Source of the DNA: Petrolisthes cinctipes
Lineage: Eukaryota > Arthropoda > Malacostraca > Decapoda > Porcellanidae
NCBI GenBank assembly: GCA_033782935.1
Contig: JAWQEG010001547.1
Span: forward strand, 449,001 to 513,000
DNA length: 64,000 nt
Reading direction: 5' to 3'
This document shows positions 38,538 through 51,500 of this stretch, in pieces (within the stretch, counting starts at the first letter, position 1; every line of letters starts with the position of its first letter). Below the pieces are notes generated by a model. The model saw only the letters and a program-made list of their open reading frames with translations, had not been told where the DNA came from and made no database searches. Both the position numbers and the translations under genes were made by a program.

Positions 38538-40355
38538 AGTTATTTACACGTGAACTGGATGCCGTGCCTGGCTACACGTGACGTGCCACACAGTGAGTGC
38601 AGTACAGTGTGTGAGGAACAGTCATTGGGTGACGCCCTGGAATATTTAGTTATTTACACGTAAACTGCCTGCTGTGCCTGGCTACACGTGACGTTCCACA
38701 TAGTGAGTGCAGTACAGTGTGTGAGGACCAGTCAGTAGATGGCGGCCTGGAATATTTAGTTATTTACACGTGAACTGCCTGCCGTGCCTGGCTACACGTG
38801 ACGTGACACACAGTGATTGCACTACAGTGTGTGAGGACCAGTCAGTAGATGGCGGCCTGGAATATTTAGTTATTTACACGTGAACTGGCTGCCGTGCCTG
38901 GGCCTGGAATATTTAGTTATTTACACGTGAACTGCCTGCTGTGCCTAGCTACACGTGACTTGCCACACAGTGAGTGCAGTACAGTGTGTGATGACTGGTC
39001 AGTGGATGGCGGCCTGGAATATTTATTTATTTACACGTGAACTGCCTGCCGTGCCTGGCTACACGTGACGTGCCACACAGTGAGTGCAGTACAGTGTGTG
39101 AGGACCGATCGGTGGATGACGGCCTGGAATATTTAATTATTTTCACATGAACTGCCTGCCTTGCCTGGCTACACGTGAATTGCCTGCCTTGCCTGGCTAC
39201 ACGTGACAAGCAACACAGTGAGTGCACTACAGTGTGTGAGGACCGGTTAGTGGATGGCGGCCTGAAATATTTAGTTATTTACACGTGAACTGCCTGCCGT
39301 TCCAGGCTACACGTGACGTGACACACAGTGAGTGCACTATAGTGTGTGAGGACTGGTCAGTGGATGGCGGCCCAGAATATTTAGTTATTTACACATAAAC
39401 TGCCTGCCGTGCCTGGCTACACGTGACGAGCCACATAGTGAGTGCAGTACAGTGTGTGATGACCGATCAGTGGATGGCGGCCTGGAATATTTAGTTATTT
39501 ACACGTGAACTGCCTGCCGTGCCTAACTACACGTGACGTGCCACACAGTGAGTGCAGTACAGTGTGTGAGGACCGGTCAGTGAATGGCGGCCTGGAATAT
39601 TTAGTTTTTTACATGTGAACTGCCTGCCGAGCCTGGCTACACGTGACATGACATACAGTGAGTGCAGTACAGTGTATGAGGAACGGTCAGTGGATGGCGG
39701 CCTGGAATATTTAGTTACTTACACGTGAACTGCCTGCCGTGCCTGGCTACACGTGACGTGCCACAAAGTGAGTGCAGTACAGTGTGTGAGGACCGGTCAG
39801 TGGATGGCGGCCTGGAATATTTAGTTATTTACACGTGAACTGCCTGCCGTGCCTGGCTACACGTGACATGCCACACAGTGAGTGCGGTACAGTGTGTCAG
39901 GACTGGTCAGTGGATGGCGGCCTGGAATATTTAGTTATTTACACGTAAACTGGCTGCAGTGCCTAGGCCTGGAATATTTAGTTATTTACACATGAACTGC
40001 TTGCCGTGCCTGGGCCTTGAATATTTAGTTATTTACACGTGAACTGCCTGCCGTGCCTGGGCCTGGAATATTTAGTTATTTACACGTGAACTGCCTGCCG
40101 TGCCTAGGCCTGGAATATTTAGTTATTTACACGTGAACTGGCTGCCGTGCCAGGGCATGGAATATTTAGTTATTTACACGTGAACTGGCTGCCGTGCCTA
40201 GGCCTGGAATATTTAGTTATTTACACGTGAACTGCTTGCCGTGCCTGGGCCAGGAATATTTAGTTATTTACACGTGAACTGCCTGCCGTGCCTGGGCCTG
40301 GAATATTTAGTTATTTACACGTGAACTGCCTGCCGTGCCTAGGCCTGGAATATTT
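38538..40355 (+). repeat. 1818-bp block F, copy 1
   Basis: CATTGGGTGA at 38623 recurs at 40441, an offset of 1818; unit starts 38538 and 40356 agree. It includes the rare TTTATTTATTT junction near 39020, AATTATTTTCACATG at 39135, a 138-bp unit and a terminal run of nine 47-bp units. Confidence 0.88.
39933..40355 (+). repeat. Run of nine 47-bp units
   Basis: Starts are 39933, 39980, 40027, 40074, 40121, 40168, 40215, 40262 and 40309, all exactly 47 bp apart (423 bp). Variants alternate among GCCTAGGCC, GCCTTGAAT, GGGCATGG and GGGCCAGG. Over this stretch the array is a pure 47-bp satellite without the second CACGTG or the hairpin. Confidence 0.97.
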
Positions 40356-41062
40356 AGTTATTTACACGTGAACTGGATGCCGTGCCTGGCTACACGTGAC
40401 GTGCCACACAGTGAGTGCAGTACAGTGTGTGAGGAACAGTCATTGGGTGACGCCCTGGAATATTTAGTTATTTACACGTAAACTGCCTGCTGTGCCTGGC
40501 TACACGTGACGTTCCACATAGTGAGTGCAGTACAGTGTGTGAGGACCAGTCAGTAGATGGCGGCCTGGAATATTTAGTTATTTACACGTGAACTGCCTGC
40601 CGTGCCTGGCTACACGTGACGTGACACACAGTGATTGCACTACAGTGTGTGAGGACCAGTCAGTAGATGGCGGCCTGGAATATTTAGTTATTTACACGTG
40701 AACTGGCTGCCGTGCCTGGGCCTGGAATATTTAGTTATTTACACGTGAACTGCCTGCTGTGCCTAGATACACGTGACTTGCCACACAGTGAGTGCAGTAC
40801 AGTGTGTGATGACTGGTCAGTGGATGGCGGCCTGGAATATTTATTTATTTACACGTGAACTGCCTTCCGTGCCTGGCTACACGTGACGTGCCACACAGTG
40901 AGTGCAGTACAGTGTGTGAGGACCGATCGGTGGATGACGGCCTGGAATATTTAATTATTTTCACATGAACTGCCTGCCTTGCCTGGCTACACGTGACGAG
41001 CCACATAGTGAGTGCAGTACAGTGTGTGATGACCGATCAGTGGATGGCGGCCTGGAATATTT

Positions 41063-41500
41063 AGTTATTTACACGTGAATTGCCTGCCGTGCCTAACTAC
41101 ACGTGACGTGCCACACAGTGAGTGCAGTACAGTGTGTGAGGACCGGTCAGTGAATGGCGGCCTGGAATATTTAGTTTTTTAATGTGAACTGCCTGCTGAG
41201 CCTGGCTACACGTGACATGACATACAGTGAGTGCAGTACAGTGTGTGATGACCGATCAGTGGATGGCGGCCTGGAATATTTAGTTATTTACACGTGAATT
41301 GCCTGCCGTGCCTAACTACACGTGACGCGCCACACAGTGAGTGCAGTACAGTGTGTGAGGACCGGTCAGTGAATGGCGGCCTGGAATATTTAGTTTTTTA
41401 ATGTGAACTGCCTGCCGAGCCTGGCTACACGTGACATGACATACAGTGAGTGCAGTACAGTGTGTGAGGACTGGTCAGTGGATGGCGGCCTGGAATATTT
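41063..41500 (+). repeat. 219-bp dimer tandem duplication
   Basis: The GTGAATTGCCTGCCGTGCCTAAC unit starts at 41063 and 41282, and the following unit reads TTTTTTAATGTG, one base short. Block H copy 2 has a single version of this short unit near 47926. Confidence 0.85.
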
Positions 41501-41830
41501 AGTTATTTACACGTGAACTGCCTGCCGTGCCTGGCTACACGTGACGTGCCACAAAGTGAGTGCAGTACAGTGTGTGAGGACCGGTCAGTGGATGGCGGCC
41601 TGGAATATTTAGTTATTTACACGTGAACTACCTGCCGTGCCTGGCTACACGTGACATGCCACACAGTGAGTGCGGTACAGTGTGTGAGGACTGGTCAGTG
41701 GATGGCAGCCTGGAATATTTAGTTATTTACACGTGAACTGCCTGCCGTGCCTGGCTACACGTGACATGCCACACAGTGAGTGCAGTACAGTGTGTGAGGA
41801 CCGATCAGTGGATGGCGGCCTGGAATATTT

Positions 41831-42112
41831 AGTTATTTACACGTAAACTGGCTGCCGTGCCTGGGCATGGAATATTTAGTTATTTACACGTGAACTGGCT
41901 GCCGTGCCTAGGCCTGGAATATTTAGTTATTTACACGTGAACTGCCTGCCGTGCCTGGGCCTGGAATATTTAGTTATTTACACGTGAACTGCCTGCCGTG
42001 CCTGGGCCTGGAATATTTAGTTATTTACACGTGAACTGCCTACCGTGCCTAAGCCTGGAATATTTAGTTCTTTACACGTGAACTGGCTGCCGTGCCTGGG
42101 CATGGAATATTT
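41831..42112 (+). repeat. Run of six 47-bp units
   Basis: Starts are 41831, 41878, 41925, 41972, 42019 and 42066. The last reads TTTAGTTCTTTACACG. The next full unit begins at 42113. Confidence 0.95.
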
Positions 42113-43730
42113 AGTTATTTACACGTGAACTGCCTGCTGTGCCTGGCTACACGTGACGTGCCACACAGTGAGTGCAGTACAGTGTGTGAGGACCGATCAG
42201 TGGATGGCAGCCTGGAATATTTAGTTTTTTACACGTGAACTGCCTGCCGTGCCTGGCTACACGTGACGTGACACACAGTGAGTAAACTACAGTGTGTGAG
42301 GACCGGTCAGTGGATGGCGGCACGAAATATTTAGTTATTTACATGTAAACTGCCTGCTTTGCCTGGCTACACGTGACGTGCCACATAGTGAGTGCAGTAC
42401 AGTATGTGAGGACCGGTCAGTATGTGGCACCCTGGAATATTTAGTTGTTTACACATGAACTGTCTGCCGTGCCTGGCTACACGCAACATGCCACACAGTT
42501 AGTGCAGTACAGTGTGTGAGGACCGGTCAGTGAATGGTGGCCTGGAATATTTAGTTATTTACACTTGAACTGCCTGCCGTGCCTGGTTACACATGCCGTG
42601 CCACACAGTGAGTGCAGTACAGTGTGTGAGGACCGGTCAGTGGATGGCGGCCTGGAATATTTAGTTATTTACACGTGAACTGCCTGCCGTGCCTGGCTAC
42701 ATGTGACATGCCACACAGTGAGTGCAGTACAGTGTGTGAGGACCGGTCAGTTGATGGTGGCCTGGAATATTTAGTTATTTACACGTGAACTGCCTGCATT
42801 GCCTGGCTACATGTGACGTGCCACACAGTGAGTGCAGTACAGTGTGTGAGGAACGGTCATTGGGTGGCGCCCTGGAATATTTAGTTATTTACACGTAAAC
42901 TGCCTGCTGTGCCTGGCTACACATGACGTGCCACACAGTGAGTGCAGTAAAGTGTGTGAGGACCGGTCAGTGAATGGTGGCCTGGAATATTTAGTTATTT
43001 ACACGTGAACTGGCTGCCGTGCCTGGGCCTGGAATATTTAGTTATTTACACGTGAACTGCCTGCCGTGCCTGGGCCTGGAATATTTAGTTATTTACACGT
43101 GAACTGCCTACTGTGCCTGGCTACACGTGACGTGCCACACAGTGAGAGCAGTACAGTGTGTGAAGACCGATCGGTGGATGGCGGCCTGGAATATTTAGTT
43201 ATATACACGTGAACTGCCTGCCGTGCCTGGCTACACGTGACGTGACACACAGTGAGTGCAGTACAGTGTGTGAGGACTGGTCAGTGGATGGCGGCCTGGA
43301 ATATTTAGTTATTTACACGTGAACTGCCTGCCGTGCCCGGCTACACGTGACGTGCCACAAAGTGAGTGCAGTACAGTGTGTGAGGACCGGTCAGTGGATG
43401 GCGGCCTGGAATATTTAGTTATTTACACGTGAACTGCCTGCCGTGCCTGGCTACACATGACATGACATACAGTGAGTGCAGTACAGTGTATGAGGAACGG
43501 TCAGTGGATGGCGGCCTGGAATATTTAGTTATTTACACGTGAACTGGCTGCCGTGCCTGGGCCAGGAATATTTAGTTATTTACACGTGAACTTCCTGCCG
43601 TGCCTGGGCCTGGAATATTTAGTTATTTACACGTGAACTGCCTGCCGTGCCTGGCTACACGTGACGTGCCCCAAAGTGAGTTCAGTACAGTGTGTGAGGA
43701 CCGGTAGGTGGATGGCGGCCTGGAATATTT

Positions 43731-45364
43731 AGTTATTTACACGTGAACTGCCTGCCGTGCCTGGCTACACGTGACGTGCCACACAGTGAGTGCAGTTTGG
43801 TGTGTGAGGACCGGTCAGCGAATGGCGGTCTGGAATATTTAGTTATTTACACATAAACTGCCTGCCGTGCCTGGCTACACGTGACGTGACACACAGTGCG
43901 TGCAGTACAGTGTGTGAGGACCGATCGGTGGATGGCGGCCTGGAATATTTAATTATTTACACATGAACTGCCTGCCGTGACTGGCTACACGTGACGTTCC
44001 ACACAGTGAGTGCAGTACAGTGTGTGATGACCGATCAGTGGATGGCGGCCTGGAATATTTAGTTATTTATATGTGAACTGCCTGCCGTGCCTGGCTACAC
44101 GTGACGTGCCACACAGTGAGTGCAGTACAGTGTGTGAGGAACGATCAGTGGATGGCGGCCTGGAATATTTAGTTATTTATACGTGAACTGCCTGCCATGC
44201 CTGGCTACACGTGACGTGCCACACAGTGAGTGCAGGACAGTGTGTGAGGACCGGTCAGTGGATGGCGGCCCGGAATATTTAGTTATTTACACGTGAACTT
44301 CCTGCCGTGCCTGGGCCTGGAATATTTAGTTATTTACACGTGAACTGCCTGCTGTGCCTGGCTACATGTGACGTGCCACACAGTGAGTGCAGTACAGTGT
44401 GTGAGGACCGGTCAGTAGATGGCGGCCTGGAATATATAGTTATTTACAAGTGAACTGCCTGCCGTGCCTGGCTACACGTGACGTGCCACACAGTGAGTGC
44501 ACTACAGTGTGTGAGGACCGGTCAGTTGATGGCGGCCCGGAATATTTAGTTATTTACATGTGAACTGCCTGCTGTGCCTGGCTACACGTGACGCGCCACA
44601 CAGTGAGTGCAGTACAGTGTGTGAGGACCGGTCAGTGGATGGCGGCCTGGAATATTTAGTTATTTACACGTGAACTGGCTGCCGTGCCTGGGCCTGGAAT
44701 ATTTAGTTATTTACACGTAAACTGCCTGCTGTGCCTGGCTACACGTGACGTGCCACATAGTGAGTGCAGTACAGTGTGTGAGGAACGGTCAGTAGATGGC
44801 GGCCTGGAATATTTAGTTATTTACACGTGAACTGCCTGCTGTGCCTGGCTACATGTGACGTGCCACACAGTGAGTGCAGTTTGGTGTGTGAGGACCGGTC
44901 AGCGAATGGCGGTCTGGAATATTTAGTTATTTACACATAAACTGCCTGCCGTGCCTGGCTACACGTGACGTGACACACAGTGCGTGCAGTACAGTGTGTG
45001 AGGACCGATCGGTGGATGGCGGCCTGGAATATTTAATTATTTACACATGAACTGCCTGCCGTGCCTGGCTACACGTGACGTTCCACACAGTGAGTGCAGT
45101 ACAGTGTGTGATGACCGATCAGTGGATGGCGGCCTGGAATATTTAGTTATTTATATGTGAACTGCCTGCCGTGCCTGGCTACACGTGACGTGCCACACAG
45201 TGAGTGCAGTACAGTGTGTGAGGAACGATCAGTGGATGGCGGCCTGGAATATTTAGTTATTTACACGTGAACTGCCTGCCATGCCTGGCTACACGTGACG
45301 TGCCACACAGTGAGTGCAGGACAGTGTGTGAGGACCGGTCAATGGATGGCGGCCCGGAATATTT
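43731..45364 (+). repeat. 1084-bp duplication within block H copy 2
   Basis: Five units (43731-44280) carrying GCAGTTTGGTGTGTG, GTGCGTGCAG and AATTATTTACACATG recur at 44815-45364, exactly 1084 bp on. Between them, 44281-44814 consists of two 47-bp units and four 110-bp units resembling the 35.6-36.1 kb linker. Confidence 0.88.
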
Positions 45365-46385
45365 AGTTATTTACACGTGAACTGCCTGCTGTGCCTGGCT
45401 ACACGTGACGTGCCACACAGTGAGTGCAGTACAGTGTGTAAGGAACGGTCAGTGAATGGCGGCCTGGAATATTTAGTTATTTACATGTTTAACTGCCTGC
45501 CGAGCCTGGCTACACGTGACGTGACACACAGTAAGTGCAGTACAGTGTGTGAGGAACGGTCAGTGGATGGCGGCCTGGAATATTTAGTTATTTATACGTG
45601 AACTGGCTGCCGTGCCTGGGCCAGGAATATTTAGTTATTTACACGTGAACTTCCTGCCGTGCCTGGGCCTGGAATATATAGTTATTTACACGTGAACTGC
45701 CTGCCGTGCCTGGCTACACGTGACGTGCCCCAAAGTGAGTGCAGTACAGTGTGTGAGGACCGGTCGGTGGATGGCGGCCTGGAATATTTAGTTATTTACA
45801 CGTGAACTGCCTGCCGTGCCTGGCTACACGTGACGTGCCACACAGTGAGTGCAGTTTTTGTGTGAGGACCGGTCAGCGAATGGCGGCCTGGAATATTTAG
45901 TTATTTACACATAAACTGCCTGCCGTGCCTGGCTACACGTGACGTGACACACAGTGAGTGCAGTACAGTGTGTGAGGACCGATCGGTGGATGGCGGCCTG
46001 GAATATTTAATTATTTACACATGAACTGCCTGGCGTGCCTGGCTACACGTGACGTTCCACACAGTGAGTGCAGTACAGTGTGTGAGGACCGGTCAGTGGA
46101 TGTCAGCCCGGAATATTTAGTTATTTACACGTGAACTGCCTGCTGTGCCTGGCTACACGTGACGTGCCACACAGTGAGTGCAGTACAGTGTGTACAGAAC
46201 GGTCAGTGAATGGCGGCCTGGAATATTTAGTTATTTACACGTGAACTGGCTGCCGTGCCTGGGCCTGGAATATTTAGTTATTTACACGTGAACTGCCTGC
46301 CGTGCCTGACTACACGTGACGTGCCACACAGTGAGTGCAGGTCAGTGTGTGAGGACCGGTCAGTGAATGGCGGCCTGGAATATTT

Positions 46386-46855
46386 AGTTATTTACACGTA
46401 AACTGGCTGCCGTGCCTAGGCCTGGAATATTTAGTTATTTACACATGAACTGCTTGCCGTGCCTGGGCCTTGAATATTTAGTTATTTACACGTGAACTGC
46501 CTGCCGTGCCTGGGCCTGGAATATTTAGTTATTTACACGTGAACTGCCTGCCGTGCCTAGGCCTGGAATAATTAGTTATTTACACGTGAACTGGCTGCCG
46601 TGCCTGGGCATGGAATATTTAGTTATTTACACGTGAACTGGCTGCCGTGCCTAGGCCTGGAATATTTAGTTATTTACACGTGAACTGCTTGCCGTGCCTG
46701 GGCCTGGAATATTTAGTTATTTACACGTGAACTGCCTGCCGTGCCTGGGCCTGGAATATTTAGTTATTTACACGTGAACTGCCTGCCGTGCCTAGGCCTG
46801 GAATATTTAGTTATTTACACGTGAACTGGATGCCGTGCCTGGGCATGGAATATTT
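46386..46855 (+). repeat. Run of ten 47-bp units (longest in the window)
   Basis: Starts are 46386, 46433, 46480, 46527, 46574, 46621, 46668, 46715, 46762 and 46809, all 47 bp apart (470 bp). The order of the first nine follows the run at 39933, with the tenth, GAACTGGATGCCG...GGGCATGG, added. One junction has AATAATTAG instead of AATATTTAG (near 46569). Confidence 0.97.
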
Positions 46856-48359
46856 AGTTATTTACACGTGAACTGCCTGCTGTGCCTGGCTACACGTGAC
46901 GTGCCACACAGTGAGTGCAGTACAGTGTGTGAGGAACAGTCATTGGGTGACGCCCTGGAATATTTAGTTATTTACACGTAAACTGCCTGCTGTGCCTGGC
47001 TACACGTGACGTTCCACATAGTGAGTGCAGTACAGTGTGTGAGGACCAGTCAGTAGATGGCGGCCTGGAATATTTAGTTATTTACACGTGAACTGCCTGC
47101 CGTGCCTGGCTACACGTGACGTGACACACAGTGATTGCACTACAGTGTGTGAGGACCAGTCAGTAGATGGCGGCCTGGAATATTAAGTTATTTACACGTG
47201 AACTGGCTGCCGTGCCTGGGCCTGGAATATTTAGTTATTTACACGTGAACTGCCTGCTGTGCCTAGCTACACGTGACTTGCCACACAGTGAGTGCAGTAC
47301 AGTGTGTGATGACTGGTCAGTGGATGGCGGCCTGGAATATTTAGTTATTTACACGTGAACTGCCTGCCATGCCTGGCTACACGTGACGTGCCACACAGTG
47401 AGTGCAGTACAGTGTGTGAGGACCGATCGGTGGATGACGGCCTGGAATATTTAATTATTTTCACATGAACTGCCTGCCTTGCCTGGCTACACGTGAATTG
47501 CCTGCCTTGCCTGGCTACACGTGACAAGCAACACAGTGAGTGCACTACAGTGTGTGAGGACCGGTTAGTGGATGGCGGCCTGGAATATTTAGTTATTTAC
47601 ACGTGAACTGCCTGCCGTTCCAGGCTACACGTGACGTGACACACAGTGAGTGCACTACAGTGTGTGAGGACTGGTCAGTGGATGGCGGCCCAGAATATTT
47701 AGTTATTTACACATAAACTGCCTGCCGTGCCTGGCTACACGTGACGAGCCACATAGTGAGTGCAGTACAGTGTGTGATGACCGATCAGTGGATGGCGGCC
47801 TGGAATATTTAGTTATTTACACGTGAACTGCCTGCCGTGCCTAACTACACGTGACGTGCCACACAGTGAGTGCAGTACAGTGTGTGAGGACCGGTCAGTG
47901 AATGGCGGCCTGGAATATTTAGTTTTTTAATGTGAACTGCCTGCCGTGCCTGGCTACACGTGACATGACATACAGTGAGTGCAGTACAGTGTGTGAGGAC
48001 TGGTCAGTGGATGGCGGCCTGGAATATTTAGTTATTTACACGTGAACTGCCTGCCGTGCCTGGCTACACGTGACGTGCCACAAAGTGAGTGCAGTACAGT
48101 GTGTGAGGACCGGTCAGTGGATGGCGGCCTGGAATATTTAGTTATTTACACGTGAACTGCCTGCCGTGCCTGGCTACACGTGACATGCCACACAGTGAGT
48201 GCGGTACAGTGTGTGAGGACTGGTCAGTGGATGGCAGCCTGGAATATTTAGTTATTTACACGTGAACTGCCTGCCGTGCCTGGCTACACGTGACATGCCA
48301 CACAGTGAGTGCAGTACAGTGTGTGAGGACCGATCAGTGGATGGCGGCCTGGAATATTT

Positions 48360-48547
48360 AGTTATTTACACGTAAACTGGCTGCCGTGCCTGGGCATGGA
48401 ATATTTAGTTATTTACACGTGAACTGCCTGCCGTGCCTGGGCCTGGAATATTTAGTTATTTACACGTGAACTGCCTACCGTGGCTAGGCCTGGAATATTT
48501 AGTTATTTACACGTGAACTGGCTGCCGTGCCTGGGCATGGAATATTT
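48360..48547 (+). repeat. Run of four 47-bp units
   Basis: Starts are 48360, 48407, 48454 and 48501. It corresponds to the six-unit run at 41831 with two units fewer. Confidence 0.95.
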
Positions 48548-51500
48548 AGTTATTTACACGTGAACTGCCTGCTGTGCCTGGCTACACGTGACGTGCCACA
48601 CAGTGAGTGCAGTACAGTGTGTGAGGACCGATCAGTGGATGGCAGCCTGGAATATTTAGTTTTTTACACGTGAACTGCCTGCCGTGCCTGGCTACACGTG
48701 ACGTGACACACAGTGAGTAAACTATAGTGTGTGAGGACCGGTCAGTGGATGGCGGCACGAAATATTTAGTTATTTACATGTAAACTGCCTGCTGTGCCTG
48801 GCTACACGTGACGTGCCACATAGTGAGTGCAGTACAGTGTGTGAGGACCGGTCAGTATGTGGCAGCCTGGAATATTTAGTTGTTTACACATGAACTGTCT
48901 GCCGTGCCTGGCTACACGCAACATGCCACACAGTTAGTGCAGTACAGTGTGTGAGGACCGGTCAGTGAATGGTGGCCTGGAATATTTAGTTATTTACACT
49001 TGAACTTCATGCCGTCCCTGGCTACATGTGACGTGCCACACAGTGAGTGCAGTACAATGTGTAAAGACCGGTCAGTGGATGGTGGCCTGGAATATTTAGT
49101 TATTTACACTTGAACTGCCTGCCGTGCCTGGTTACACATGCCGTGCCACACAGTGAGTGCAGTACAGTGTGTGAGGACCGGTCAGTGAATGGCGGCCTGG
49201 AATATTTAGTTTTTTACATGTGAACTGCCTGCCGAGCCTGGCTACACGTGACATGATATACAGTGAGTGCAGTACAGTGTATGAGGAACGGTCAGTGGAT
49301 GGCGCCCTGGAATATTTAGTTATTTACACTTGAACTGCCTGCCGTGCCCGGCTACACGTGACGTGCCACACAGTGAGTGCACTACAGTGTGTGAGGACCG
49401 GTCAATGGATGGCGGCCTGGAATATTTAGTTATTTACACGTGAACTGGCTGCCGTGCTTGGGCCTGGAATATTTAGTTATTTACACGTGAACTACCTGCT
49501 CTGCCTGGCTACACGTGACGTGCCACACAGTGAGTGCAGTACAGTGTGTGAGGACCGATCGGTGGATGGCGGTCTGGAATATTTAGTTATTTACACGTGA
49601 ACTGCCTGCCGTGCCTGGCTACGCGTGACGTGACACACAGTGAGTGCAATACAGTGTGTGAGGACCGGTCAGTGGATGGAGGCCCGGAATATTTAGTTAT
49701 TTACACGTAAACTGCCAGCTGTGCCTGGGCCTGGAATATTTAGTTATTTACACGTGAACTGCCTGCCGTGCCTGGGCCTGGAATATTTAGTTATTTACAC
49801 GTGAACTACCTGCTCTGCCTGGCTACACGTGACGTGCCACACAGTGAGTGCAGTACAGTGTGTGAGGACCGGTCAGTAGATGGCGGCCTGGAATATATAG
49901 TTATTTACAAGTGAACTGCCTGCCGTGCCTGGCTACACGTGACATGCCACACAGTGAGTACAGTACAGTGTGTGAGGACTGGTCAGTGGATGGCGGCCTG
50001 GAATATTTAGTTATTTACACGTGAACTGCCTGCCGTGCCTGGCTACACGTGACATGCCACACAGTGAGTGCAGTACAGTGTGTAAGGAACGGTCAGTGAA
50101 TGGCGGCCTGGAATATTTAGTTATTTACATTTGAACTGCTGCCGAGCCTGGCTACACGTGACGTGACACACAGTGAGTGCAGTACAGTGTGTGAGGAATG
50201 GTCAGTGGATGGCGCCCTGGAATATTTAGTTATTTACACGCGAACTGCCTGCCGTGCCTGGCTACACGTGACGTGCCACACAGTGAGTGCAGTACAGTGT
50301 GTGAGGACCGGTCAGTGGATGGCGGCCTGGAATATTTAGTTATTTACACGTGAACTGGCTGCCATGCCTGGGCCTGGAATATTTAGTTATTTACACGTGA
50401 ACTGCCTGCCGTGCCTCGCTACACGTGACATGCCACACAGTAAGTGCAGTACAGTGTGTGAGGACCGGTCAGTGGATGGCGGCCTGGAATATTTAGTTAT
50501 TTACACGTGAACTGCCTGCAGTGCCTGGCTACACGTGACATGCCACACAGTGAGTGCGGTACAGTGTGTGAGGACTGGTCAGTGGATGGCAGCCTGGAAT
50601 ATTTAGTTATTTACGCGTGAACTGCCTGCCTTGGCTGGCTACACGTGACATACCACACAGTGAGTGCAGTACAGTGTGTGAGGACCGATCAGTGGATGGC
50701 GGCCTGGAATATTTAGTTATTTAGACGTAAACTGGCTGCCGTGCCTGGGCATGAAATATTTAGTTATTTACACGTGAACTGCCTGCTGTGCCTGGCTACA
50801 CGTGACGTGCCACACAGTGAGTGCAGTACAGTGTGTGAGGACCGATCAGTGGATGGCGGCCTGGAATATTTAGTTATTTACACGTGAACTGCCTGCCGTG
50901 CCTCGCTACACGTGACGTGCCACACAGTGAGTGCACTACAGTGTGTGAGGACCGGTCACTGAATGGCGACCCGGAATATTTAGTTATTTATACGTGAACT
51001 GCCTGCTGTGCCTGACTACACGTGACGCGCCACAGAGTGAGTGCAGTACAGTGTGTGAGGACCGGTCAGTGGATGGCGGCCTGGAATATTTAGTTATTTA
51101 CACATGAACTGGCTGCTGTGCCTAGGCCTGGAATATTTAGTTATTTACACGTGAACTGCCTGCCGTGCCTGGCTACACGTGACGTGACACACAGTGAGTG
51201 CAGTACAGTGTGTGAGGACCAGTCAGTGAATGGCGGCCTGGAATATTTAGTTATTTACATGTGAACTGCCTGCCGAGCCTGGCTACACGTGACGTGCCAC
51301 ACAGTGAGTGCAGTACAGTGTGTGAGGACCGGTCAGTGAATGGCGGCCTGGAATATTTAGTTATTTACACGTGAACTAGCTGCCGAGCCTGGCTACACGT
51401 GACGTGACACACAGTGAGTGCAGTACAGTGTGTGAGGAACGGTCAGTGGATGGCGCCTTGGAATATTTAGTTATTTACATGTGAACTGCCTGCCGTGCCT

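Larger units (their letters stand above)
40356..42112 (+). repeat. Block F, copy 2 (rearranged)
   Basis: It follows F copy 1 closely to about 40980. There the 138-bp unit is missing: the AATTATTTTCACATG unit runs straight into GACGAGCCACATAG. A 219-bp dimer is then duplicated (41063-41281 / 41282-41500, unit start AGTTATTTACACGTGAATTG, with the one-base-short TTTTTTAATGTG). It ends in six 47-bp units. Confidence 0.85.
36930..43458 (+). repeat. Block H, copy 1 (about 6.5 kb)
   Basis: It is related in order to 43459-49150. Offsets step through 6529 (the GGGCCAAG/GGGCCAGG unit at 37031 / 43560), 7613 (GTACAGTGTGTAAGG region, 37752 / 45365), 8318 (39135 / 47453) and 6435 (GAGTAAACTA, 42279 / 48714). 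The changing offsets reflect internal gains and losses of units in both copies. It is notably rich in 47-bp units. Exact ends are uncertain by about one unit. Confidence 0.8.
43459..49150 (+). repeat. Block H, copy 2
   Basis: It follows H copy 1 in order, with an extra 1084-bp duplication (43731-44814 / 44815-45364), a run of ten 47-bp units at 46386, and loss of some units between. One extra full unit (CTTCATGCCGTCCCTGG) lies near 49000. It ends within the GGTTACACATGCCGTGCC unit, where block B copy 2 begins. Confidence 0.8.

Noticed and set aside
39027..39227. 66-codon open frame on the - strand, repeated at 47345-47545
   Set aside because: It lies across a full unit and part of a 138-bp unit, with no start context, composition or length conservation beyond the satellite itself. 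Its second copy is explained by block duplication.
47167..47358. 63-codon open frame on the + strand
   Set aside because: It exists only because TATTTAG became TATTAAG near 47181 at one unit junction; related copies at 38853 and 40673 keep the stop.
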